Under the pieces are notes generated by a model. That model was not told where the DNA came from and ran no database searches. It saw nothing but the letters and a program-made list of their open reading frames with translations. Shown piece after piece: positions 39,858-47,473 of a stretch of DNA of 64,000 bases; position 1 is the stretch's first letter; each line of letters begins with the position of its first letter. A program made the position numbers and the translations under genes. This DNA comes from a virus: IMG/VR virus record IMGVR_UViG_3300043449_002191, positions 62,001-126,000 of that record. One strand, written 5' to 3'.

Positions 39858-39869
39858 CTAGATGTAATT

Positions 39870-41597
39870 CTAAGCCTCGCAGGACTTGCAATCAGACTCA
39901 TCCTTAAAGACACTATCCCCCTTAAGAACACTCTCAGGGCGCAGGTAATAAAGCCCTTTAAGGCCAAGCTGCCAAGCCTCCAAGTGAACGGAATGGATGT
40001 ATTTAGCTAACTTCTTCTTATCCTCTTCGTTCTGGACATCATCGGGCATAGCGAAAAACAAATTAATACTCTGACCCTGATCAATCCACTTCTGCCTCTG
40101 TCCAGCCTGCCTAACGATGGCAAACTGGTTAATCTCACGGGCGGTAAAAAATACCTCTTTTTCTAAGTCGCTAAGGCCATCTACGTTCTTTACAGACCCT
40201 TTATCTTTATTGATCTGATTCCAGACCTCCACAGTATTAAGTCCTTTAGACTCAAGAAGCTTTTCTAAAACAGGGTTTTTGCGTATAAACGTACCTTTAG
40301 CAGACTTCTGGGCATAAATATTAGCTCCAATAGGTTCAACTCCTTGAGAAACTCCCCCAGAGATAAGACTATTAGAAACAGTAGGGGCAATAGCCAATAA
40401 AGTCGCATTCCTTCTAGTTCCAGTTGTATCCCACGGGCAAGCTCCGTACTCTTTAGCTAATTCTTTTGTAGCCTGATCAGCATCTGCCCTAATTTTACTA
40501 AAGATCTCGGCATTAAGCATCATAGACTCATAAGAATCAAAGGGTATGCTTTTTTCCTGTAGGAGGGTGTGCCAGCCTAAGACACCTAAACCAAGGGGCC
40601 TAGCATCTTCAGACATACGTCTAGCCTTATCAAGGCCAGGAATGCTTTTAGATTTTTCATTGAATTCCGTAACAATTGCGTCCAAGAACATAATGGCCAG
40701 CTTTACGGTGTCAGTATCTTTCCACTCATCATATCGGGCCAAGTTAAGCGACGAAAGCACACAAACGTAAGTGTATTCGTCTGAAGACGGCAAGAAGATC
40801 TCGTTACAAAGCTGAGACGCATAGATTTTACGGCCCCCAAAGGTCTCTGGAGCCTTTTTGTTGGCCGTGTCGCCAAACATAAGGTATGGCTCTCCAGTCT
40901 CAACACGGGCTTTTAAGATCTTGTTCCACAAATTTCGCTCATGTTCTGCTCCGTTTAGGGCTTTTTCCATGAAATCATCGGAAATAATCACGGCATGATG
41001 AAAGTTTGAGGATTGACAGCGACGAGAAGGGTCTCCAGTGGGTCTACGGATGTCAATAAATTCATCGATATCACCATGCTCAACCTCTAAATAAATAGCC
41101 TCAGCACCTCTCCTGACGCCGCCCTGGGCGGTGGACTGGATAACCTGTTCGTCCACCTTCAGCCAGGGGATAATTCCTTCGGACTTACCGTTCCCCCTGA
41201 TCGCCGCCCCTCTGGGGCGGATAGCGCCGTAGTATTTGCCAATACCGCCGCCGTTTTTCGTCAGCATAGCTGTCTCATGGTATCCCTTGAAGATGCCATC
41301 TACACTATCCTGGACATACTGTCCAAAACAACTTACGGGTAAACCCCGTTCGGTGCCACTATTAGACGCAATAGGAGTAGATAAACCAAGCCAATTATTA
41401 TAAATAATAGAATAGAATTTATCCTCAAGTTCAGGTTTATTTAGATTCTTAGCAGCAGATTTGCTTACACGACGATACATATCTACAGGCGTCTCTCCAT
41501 CCAATAGATAGCCACTTTTTAATGTTTGAAATCCCTCAAGCGTTAACCATTGGGGGGCTTTACCTTGCTGTTTTAACTCTAAAAGCTCGTTAGTCAT
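39870..41597 (-). CDS. nrdA: ribonucleoside-diphosphate reductase alpha subunit (class I)
   Basis: 575 residues from the ATG with AAGGAG six bases upstream. It is shorter than typical NrdA because no ATP-cone domain is visible at the N-terminus. Active-site elements: the first redox cysteine in PVSCFGQYVQDS, GGVRRG, the thiyl cysteine Cys264 with Glu266 in SQLCNEIFLP, the second redox cysteine in VCVLSSLNL, YYLRPES with the radical-path tyrosines, and a C-terminal CKSC pair. The catalytic Asn two residues before Cys264 is Gln262 here, which is odd. Without the cone, allosteric activity control may be lost. Confidence 0.93.
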   Translation of the reverse strand: MTNELLELKQQGKAPQWLTLEGFQTLKSGYLLDGETPVDMYRRVSKSAAKNLNKPELEDKFYSIIYNNWLGLSTPIASNSGTERGLPVSCFGQYVQDSVDGIFKGYHETAMLTKNGGGIGKYYGAIRPRGAAIRGNGKSEGIIPWLKVDEQVIQSTAQGGVRRGAEAIYLEVEHGDIDEFIDIRRPTGDPSRRCQSSNFHHAVIISDDFMEKALNGAEHERNLWNKILKARVETGEPYLMFGDTANKKAPETFGGRKIYASQLCNEIFLPSSDEYTYVCVLSSLNLARYDEWKDTDTVKLAIMFLDAIVTEFNEKSKSIPGLDKARRMSEDARPLGLGVLGWHTLLQEKSIPFDSYESMMLNAEIFSKIRADADQATKELAKEYGACPWDTTGTRRNATLLAIAPTVSNSLISGGVSQGVEPIGANIYAQKSAKGTFIRKNPVLEKLLESKGLNTVEVWNQINKDKGSVKNVDGLSDLEKEVFFTAREINQFAIVRQAGQRQKWIDQGQSINLFFAMPDDVQNEEDKKKLAKYIHSVHLEAWQLGLKGLYYLRPESVLKGDSVFKDESDCKSCEA

Positions 41598-42552
41598 TCC
41601 ATACTCCTTCAAAGTCAATCACACCTCTAGCGTAAGCGGTAACCTTACCTGCAAAAAAATCTTGCATTTCTACGCCATTACTTAAAACGTCAAACCATTG
41701 TAATCGGTCTAGGGCAGTTTTGTCAATATTTTTCCAATTAGACTTTAAGCCAAGCTCATGAAGCTTAGTATTAGCCCTATATCGCATATAGTTCTTAAGA
41801 TCGCTTTCTGTTAAATTAGGAAGATCACCTTTTTCAAAGGCTTTTTCAATAAATGCATCTTCTAGCTCAATTGTAAGTCTAGCCGCATCGTAAATTTCTT
41901 TTTTTAGCTCATCTGTCCAGATTTCAGGGTTTTCCTTAATAAACTCCCTAAAAAGCCAGCAGCCAGCATTGCTATGCAAAGATTCGTCTCTAATAGACCA
42001 GCTAACAATTTGGCCTACGCCCTTAAGGTAATTCCTTTGAGAAAAGGACATTAAGATAGCAAAGGAGCTGAATAAGCTGACACCTTCATTAAAGGCAGAG
42101 AATACAGCCATTGACTTAGCCAAATCTACTTTATTCTTAGATTTCATAGACATTAGCCTGTCAATTTTGCTTTTTGTTGTAGGTTCATGCAAAAAGGCTT
42201 CATAATTATCTAGACCAAGAGTATCATTAAGATACGCATATCCGGCAATATGTATTGTCTCAAATGAGGAAAACGTATTAGCCATCATCTGAATTTCAGG
42301 CTTTTTGAATCGGTTAGCAATAACATTTGTCCAATAATCAGAAATAATGACCTCGGCTTGAGTAAATCCTTTTAAGATCGACCCAATGACGTGTCTGTCA
42401 GTGTCAGATAGATTAATTTTCCAATCATTTACATCCGAAGCCATTTGAACTTCGGTGTGAAGCCAATGAGATTGCTGGGCCTTTAACCAGTAATCGTAAG
42501 CTTGAGGATATTCGAACGGCCTATAGATTGGTCTAGGTGTAAGTAGTCCCAA
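41590..42552 (-). CDS. nrdB: ribonucleoside-diphosphate reductase beta subunit (class I)
   Basis: 320 residues, TTG start after AGGGGG; the first residues (LLTPRPIYRPFEYPQAYDYW) are the normal NrdB N-terminus. Di-iron and radical residues: ETIHIAGYAY (Glu, His and the radical Tyr with normal spacing) and RDESLHSNAG (Glu and His). It supplies the tyrosyl radical to NrdA, whose gene overlaps it by eight bases. A GGTATAAT box lies 34 bases upstream. Confidence 0.94.
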   Translation of the reverse strand: MGLLTPRPIYRPFEYPQAYDYWLKAQQSHWLHTEVQMASDVNDWKINLSDTDRHVIGSILKGFTQAEVIISDYWTNVIANRFKKPEIQMMANTFSSFETIHIAGYAYLNDTLGLDNYEAFLHEPTTKSKIDRLMSMKSKNKVDLAKSMAVFSAFNEGVSLFSSFAILMSFSQRNYLKGVGQIVSWSIRDESLHSNAGCWLFREFIKENPEIWTDELKKEIYDAARLTIELEDAFIEKAFEKGDLPNLTESDLKNYMRYRANTKLHELGLKSNWKNIDKTALDRLQWFDVLSNGVEMQDFFAGKVTAYARGVIDFEGVWND

Positions 42553-42585
42553 GTAGCCCCCTTATGCTGTAGTAACTATTTTTTA

Positions 42586-42591
42586 ATTATA
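42586..42591 (-). promoter_or_regulatory. TATAAT box before nrdB-nrdA
   Basis: The minus strand reads AACGGTATAATTAAAAAATAG; the box begins just after the stop of the resolvase gene. Confidence 0.5.
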
Positions 42592-42594
42592 CCG

Positions 42595-43194
42595 TTATGA
42601 CTGCTTTAACTCAAGAAGAATTTGGTCTAGATCTAAAGATTTTTTTTGGGACTCTAAGGATTTAGTGTACCCAAAATAGGCCAATGCAATGGCATCAGCT
42701 ATATCATGATCTTTTTTAAGTAATTTTAAGTTAAACATATTATTGGCCCATAATACTGCAAGGTGTTTTGGTGTAACCTTTCCTCTGGCTACCCCATCTT
42801 TAACAGATTTATTATGTTTACGCTGATCTTTAGTCAATTTTATGCTTAAATCTGATCGCCATCTAGATGTATCAACATAATACAATTTATTAGTTCTACT
42901 ATGAATAGCTAATGCCTGCAAAAATAAGCAGTGTATAAATTCTAGCTGTTTTTGGCTAGATCTAAATTTGCCAGCATTGGTTTGTTCTGCAAAAATATAA
43001 TCCGGTGATTCTTCTTCAATTTTTTCAAATATAGCTGAATTGGCCTTATGTGCCCTAAAGTACATTTCTAAATCTTGCAATCTTTGAGACTGAGTGTTAG
43101 AAGTTTTTAATAGACCATAAGACAAAAGTTTGCCATCTTCAATGACAGCAAACCCTGTTTTTGTTGATATGTCTAATCCTAAAACTTTAGTCAA
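42595..43194 (-). CDS. RuvC-like Holliday junction resolvase
   Basis: 199 residues in the RNase H fold: VLGLDISTKTGFAVI (Asp8), IFAEQTNAGKFRSS (Glu), and KKDHDIADAIALAYFG (Asp). These fit the RuvC-type acidic residues. Start chosen at TTG with GGGGAG seven bases upstream, overlapping the stop of the previous gene; a GTG at 43221 would add nine residues. It would resolve branched DNA before packaging. Confidence 0.8.
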   Translation of the reverse strand: MTKVLGLDISTKTGFAVIEDGKLLSYGLLKTSNTQSQRLQDLEMYFRAHKANSAIFEKIEEESPDYIFAEQTNAGKFRSSQKQLEFIHCLFLQALAIHSRTNKLYYVDTSRWRSDLSIKLTKDQRKHNKSVKDGVARGKVTPKHLAVLWANNMFNLKLLKKDHDIADAIALAYFGYTKSLESQKKSLDLDQILLELKQS

Positions 43195-43501
43195 CGATAG
43201 GCTCCCCTTCGACTTCGCCACGTTCCTGAAGGATCTTATAAATCAGTTTTGTCTTCATTTTAATAGCTTTAACTGGAAGAGTATAAGTTTCATTAGCAAC
43301 TTTAAGCTGTTCTTTCAAAGATTTAATGTCTTCATCTTTAGATTGAGTTACTTCAAGCAATGTTCTTTGTTTTGCCATATCAGCAATTTTGTCGTTTAAT
43401 TGCTCATTTTTAAGCATATAAACTTCTTCTACAAATGTAGGATCAAGTTCTTTAACTTTATCAAAAAGAGTCTTTGGTCCTTTTTTAGCTTTTTTAGCCA
43501 T
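43187..43501 (-). CDS. basic coiled-coil protein, 104 aa
   Basis: Starts MAKKAKKGPKTLFDKVKELD; mostly helical (EQLNDKIADMAKQRTLLEVT) with a final KLIYKILQERGE helix. The basic N-terminus suggests nucleic-acid contact. Not recognised. Confidence 0.65.
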   Translation of the reverse strand: MAKKAKKGPKTLFDKVKELDPTFVEEVYMLKNEQLNDKIADMAKQRTLLEVTQSKDEDIKSLKEQLKVANETYTLPVKAIKMKTKLIYKILQERGEVEGEPIVD

Positions 43502-43504
43502 GGG

Positions 43505-43693
43505 TTACTCCGTAACTGTTTGGTTGTTGTTTTGTTGATCTAATAAAGCGTTTAAAACGTAAATACCGCCAAGAATTTGAAGTCTTTGAGCTTTTAGGTC
43601 TTCTATTAACTGTAAAGCAGTCTTTATTCTTTGATCGACTTCTTTAAGCTCTGTTTCCAGTTTCTCTTTAAGCTGCTCTTGGTTTAACGTCAT
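43505..43693 (-). CDS. coiled-coil protein, 62 aa
   Basis: Starts MTLNQEQLKEKLETELKEVD at the ATG with AGAGG close upstream; the longer frame to 43747 is rejected. One long helix. A TATAAT box lies 15 bases before the start. Confidence 0.65.
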   Translation of the reverse strand: MTLNQEQLKEKLETELKEVDQRIKTALQLIEDLKAQRLQILGGIYVLNALLDQQNNNQTVTE

Positions 43694-43708
43694 AAATCCT
43701 CTCAACTT

Positions 43709-43714
43709 ATTATA
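43709..43714 (-). promoter_or_regulatory. TATAAT box before 43505-43693
   Basis: The minus strand reads AATGCTATAATAAGTTGAGAGG. It lies across the stop of the 43710-44135 gene. Confidence 0.45.
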
Positions 43715-44135
43715 GCATTTTTTCTGATTCAGCGGTCCATAGAACATCTAATTCAACTATTTCAGCTCCGACAACCGCACATACAACTACCCTGACTGGT
43801 TTTTTACCAGAAGATATATATGAGTCTGAAAGCTCCCTAAAGTATTCTACGACTTTTGTCGGCTTTACTTCCCACTTCCTTACGTTTTCTTCATCCACAT
43901 TTTCATTAGCACAGATCATTTGAGAATAATTCCTTAAGTCTTCTTGGGAAATAAATACTCGTACAATCCCACTTGCGCTAGAATTCTCTTCTTTTGGGTT
44001 TTCCATGTAAAAAGAAGACCTTGCTCCATCGGTAACCAAGCATATGTAGACGGGGCTGTCTTTTGCAATTTTTTCAAAATATGCTTTCATTAAGTTTTCA
44101 GGCAACGTGTATGGTCTACTATTGACTAACGACAT
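43710..44135 (-). CDS. hypothetical protein, 141 aa
   Basis: Starts MSLVNSRPYTLPENLMKAYF. Mixed alpha/beta: YICLVTDGARSSFYMENPKE, VRVFISQEDLRNYSQMI and PVRVVVCAVVGAEIVELDVL. Overlaps the gp46-like gene by 17 bases, so they are co-expressed. Not recognised. Confidence 0.7.
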   Translation of the reverse strand: MSLVNSRPYTLPENLMKAYFEKIAKDSPVYICLVTDGARSSFYMENPKEENSSASGIVRVFISQEDLRNYSQMICANENVDEENVRKWEVKPTKVVEYFRELSDSYISSGKKPVRVVVCAVVGAEIVELDVLWTAESEKML

Positions 44136-45927
44136 ATGACTCTCTTCCGTTATATTCTATCTGTATTACTTTATCAAAACTCTCTTTAATCTCAGTTGCA
44201 TGATCAATAATAATAACTAGACCATTTACTCTAGATTTAATCATATCAATCGCAGCCTGTTTTTCTTCTACTCCAAATCCATCCATGGCTTCATCTAAGC
44301 AAACCCAGCCAAGTGCGCTACCAGACCTAGATCTAATAGCCTCTGATGCAGCTAAATCTGTGCAAAGTTCTATTGAACACTGCTGACCACCCGATAGCTG
44401 CCTAAGAGTTCTTGTTTTTCCATGTTTCTGTAGGCTTACATTAATCTGCTTTTTTGTGGTCCCCTTGCCTTTTACCTCTTTGTTGGAATCAATTTTAACA
44501 ACAAATTCGTTTACATTTGGTATTTCAGAGATCATGTCATTTGCTCTAGATTGAATATCAAGTAGAATTTCATCAAAAATAGAGCCCATAAACCCATCTC
44601 TACCAATCATTTTTAAGGCGAGACTATAATTATGCGCCTGTTTTTGCACAGATAGCAGCTCGACTTGGGCATCATTTAGATTTTTTTGCATAGCAGCTAT
44701 TTGCTCGATGGACCTTTGCCTATTAAGTTTAATTTTTTCCAAAGTGTCTAGGTTCATTTGTAACGATGCCTTTTTATCTGAAAGTAACCTGATTGGCATA
44801 TTTCTGTTTTCAGTTTCCATTTTTATGGACATAATCTTTACATTTAAAGCGGATAATGACTGATTAGTTTGGTCCTCTAATTCTTTCAAGTGAGGCAGTT
44901 CTAGTTGAAGAGATTCTGAATTTTTAATATATTGGATGTTTTCTGAAAACTTTTTACGTTTATCTTCAATAAGGGCCTGGACTTGGTTTACTTTTTCCTG
45001 AGAAGTGTTCCAGCCATCTCTGTTGCAAGTGTTGCACATTCCATTAGATGCGTGTTCGATAAAATTATGCAGCTCCATAACTTCTTGTTTAGTTTTATCG
45101 TTTTCTTTTTTTAACATTTCAACTTTTGACATTACTGAAACAATATCTTTTTGTCGATTTCTTACAGATAAAAGCTTTGATTCTAATTCTTTTAGTTGAC
45201 TACTTATCTCAGCCGTTTCTGGCATAGATCTGTCAACAGAAAGTTTAGAAATTTCAAGGTCAGTTTGCAAAATTTGTTGCCTAATTGATTCTACTTCACT
45301 TAAAGATATTTCGTTTGGTAAATTTGAGGAAAAAATTTGAATATTTGTTTGAAATCCTTCAATTTTTTGTTTAATTGCAGATTCCGCTCTTTCTAAATCT
45401 TTTAATTTTAAATCTATTTCATCAGATGCAGATTCTAGCTCCCCCAAGTTTAAGGGGTTAGTTAAGAATTCCTTTATCTGTGCATCCGTAGAGTTTATAA
45501 ACTCACCCTTGGTTCTTTGTTCTCTATATGTGATTATCTTTAAAACATCCTCAGAGCATTTAACTATGTTACCCATAAAGTATTCTTTTGCTCCAGTAGA
45601 TAAAGACTCATATGGTTTTCCGTTTATTTGCAAAGAAAACTTTGGATTTCTAGTTAAAGTGTAGGTATTTGTGCCATCTGTAAGGGTAAGCTCGGCAAAT
45701 ATTGACTTGCTTTCATCATTTTTAAGTTCTGTAGCAGGTGTAGAGTTTATATCTAAACAAAAGGCCATTGCCTCCATTATTGAGGATTTGCCAGTTCCAG
45801 ACGAAAGTGTGGAGTTAGTTCTGTAGCCAGAGATTAAAACAAGACCTTTTTCAGGAAAAGTAACTGCAGCTTTTTCCTTAAAACTCTTAAAACCTTCAAT
45901 TTCAATCTTTATTGGCCTTAATATCAT
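44119..45927 (-). CDS. SMC/Rad50-like recombination nuclease subunit (gp46-like)
   Basis: 602 residues from the ATG with AGGAG five bases upstream. Walker A LSSGTGKSS (41-49), a long coiled coil with a central zinc hook CNTC near residue 300, the ABC signature LRQLSGGQQCSIE, and Walker B VCLDEAMDGFG. It pairs with an Mre11/gp47-type nuclease, here probably the gene at 53546-54550 on the other strand. Role: DNA-end resection for recombination and replication. Confidence 0.9.
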   Translation of the reverse strand: MILRPIKIEIEGFKSFKEKAAVTFPEKGLVLISGYRTNSTLSSGTGKSSIMEAMAFCLDINSTPATELKNDESKSIFAELTLTDGTNTYTLTRNPKFSLQINGKPYESLSTGAKEYFMGNIVKCSEDVLKIITYREQRTKGEFINSTDAQIKEFLTNPLNLGELESASDEIDLKLKDLERAESAIKQKIEGFQTNIQIFSSNLPNEISLSEVESIRQQILQTDLEISKLSVDRSMPETAEISSQLKELESKLLSVRNRQKDIVSVMSKVEMLKKENDKTKQEVMELHNFIEHASNGMCNTCNRDGWNTSQEKVNQVQALIEDKRKKFSENIQYIKNSESLQLELPHLKELEDQTNQSLSALNVKIMSIKMETENRNMPIRLLSDKKASLQMNLDTLEKIKLNRQRSIEQIAAMQKNLNDAQVELLSVQKQAHNYSLALKMIGRDGFMGSIFDEILLDIQSRANDMISEIPNVNEFVVKIDSNKEVKGKGTTKKQINVSLQKHGKTRTLRQLSGGQQCSIELCTDLAASEAIRSRSGSALGWVCLDEAMDGFGVEEKQAAIDMIKSRVNGLVIIIDHATEIKESFDKVIQIEYNGRESYVVSQ

Positions 45928-46900
45928 TAAGTCTCCTGAGTAGCTCTTCAAAGTCTTGATCTGAGCAGCCTAGATTCAATCTAAAAAATTGATCTGTTGC
46001 CCCAAAAAATGAGCCCTCGATACTAATGATATTATACTGTTTTTCTATTGATTCTTTACCATTTAGATCTGTTTTATGTTTGCACCAAATAAACATACCG
46101 TCTAAATCGCCATTTTCTATAGTAAAGGGTAATTTTTTAGTATTTTCAATATGTTTTAGTTTTTCTCGTCTATTATTTAGTATTTTTTTACCGTAAGATA
46201 TTGCATTTATTACATCTTTTTGTTTTATTTTTTCAACAATAAGCTCCGCAGCTGTAGAATACCCTCCTGTAGAAAGCTCTACATATTCAGTCATGGCATT
46301 GGCAATTTTTTTATCTTTACAATATGCGTAACCAATCCTAAGTCCAGCTAATCCTAAAGATTTAGCTAACGAGTATATTATTATGTCTGCTTTTGGTACG
46401 GTTATATCATTTTTATATTGAGGCCATGAATAGCAAGCGTCTATAACTGTAAAAGATGTTTCGTCTGAATTGTTAAAGTAATCTGCAGAGCATCCGTCTG
46501 GATTGTTTGGATGAACAATAAAATTTACACAATTGCTTAAGGTATTTAATTTGGCGCTGTTTGTTAATATTTTTGAATTGCTATTACCGAAATTAATTAA
46601 AACCTTTAACCTGCCCCAATAAAGATCTTTCATTACCCAGGTGTCTAATCCATAAACCTTTTTAACCGCATATGAAGCTGCTGATACAAGCTGGCTTGCT
46701 CCAATACCAACAACAAGATGTTCCTGGTTTTTATGTAACTTTTTAATTAATGATTCTATCTTTTTTGATGGTATGGCGCAATTGTAGTCAGAAAAATGGC
46801 TATATTTTACTTTTATGGTTTTAGTAAAATTTTCCCAATATTTAGTCATGTACTTTGGATAACCAAACCCTAAATCTAATGGGCTATTCTTCATCTTCAT
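45902..46900 (-). CDS. PLP-dependent aminotransferase, fold type I, alliinase/TAA1-like
   Basis: 332 residues. A phosphate-binding GIGASQ (65-70), HPNNPDGC (130-137), Asp154 in VIDACYSWPQY, and the PLP lysine Lys180 in YSLAKSLGLAGLRIGYAY with Arg188. The NPDG...YxWPxY...SLAKxxGxAGxRIG order is that of the alliinase / tryptophan-aminotransferase group. It may make a modified metabolite or DNA base. It starts inside the tail of the FmdB-like gene (GGGGA seven bases upstream). No partner enzyme is evident in the window. Confidence 0.82.
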   Translation of the reverse strand: MKMKNSPLDLGFGYPKYMTKYWENFTKTIKVKYSHFSDYNCAIPSKKIESLIKKLHKNQEHLVVGIGASQLVSAASYAVKKVYGLDTWVMKDLYWGRLKVLINFGNSNSKILTNSAKLNTLSNCVNFIVHPNNPDGCSADYFNNSDETSFTVIDACYSWPQYKNDITVPKADIIIYSLAKSLGLAGLRIGYAYCKDKKIANAMTEYVELSTGGYSTAAELIVEKIKQKDVINAISYGKKILNNRREKLKHIENTKKLPFTIENGDLDGMFIWCKHKTDLNGKESIEKQYNIISIEGSFFGATDQFFRLNLGCSDQDFEELLRRLNDIKANKD

Positions 46901-47159
46901 CTGAAAGTCCCCGTTGCTCTTTATACCTTTCGTCGTCTTGCTTGCTTCTTTCTTCCATAATATTTTCAATATCATGGAGCCTCTCTACAGCTCTACCCAT
47001 TACTCCGTTGTCTAATTTTTCAATAACTTGGGTGGTCCCAATTTTAATAACAGGCTTTGATGCTACCCCACAGGTAGGGCAATCGGCCACATCTTTTCTT
47101 CTTTCTAAAATAAGCTTAAAATCCCCATGCTCTGGACACTTATAAGTAAACCAGCCCAT
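46884..47159 (-). CDS. FmdB-like zinc-ribbon protein, 91 aa
   Basis: An N-terminal ribbon YKCPEHGDF...ERRKDVADCPTCG followed by a helical acidic tail (RLHDIENIMEERSKQDDERY). The ribbon matches the FmdB family of putative regulators. The stop overlaps the start of the aminotransferase; its own start overlaps the membrane-protein stop. Regulatory role inferred only from the family. Confidence 0.75.
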   Translation of the reverse strand: MGWFTYKCPEHGDFKLILERRKDVADCPTCGVASKPVIKIGTTQVIEKLDNGVMGRAVERLHDIENIMEERSKQDDERYKEQRGLSDEDEE

Positions 47160-47473
47160 TATTCCTCCAGAGGCAATTGATCAAATCCAGAGCTTTTAAT
47201 AAACTCTTCAGATGCATCCTTACATATTAAAATTGCAGTTTCATTCGGCAAATTTAATGTAAGTGCTGATGTACATCCTATAAAAAACCCTAATTGAACA
47301 TTTTTAGGAATTAAAGCAGAAAGAGCATTTAATCTTTCGTTTTGATGATTTAAAATAAAAGAGAAAAGCAGCAATAAGACCGCAGTTGTAAATAGGCTTG
47401 CCTGTATTTTAGCTTTTTTAATTTCGCTAATATTTTGCCAAGCATTTTTGATTTTACTTAAAATGTTACTCAT
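47159..47473 (-). CDS. small membrane protein, 104 aa
   Basis: One hydrophobic span (SLFTTAVLLLLFSFILNH, about 27-44) after a basic N-terminus, and a second moderately hydrophobic part (VQLGFFIGCTSALTLNL). Starts within the chaperonin tail (8-base overlap). Not recognised. Confidence 0.65.
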   Translation of the reverse strand: MSNILSKIKNAWQNISEIKKAKIQASLFTTAVLLLLFSFILNHQNERLNALSALIPKNVQLGFFIGCTSALTLNLPNETAILICKDASEEFIKSSGFDQLPLEE

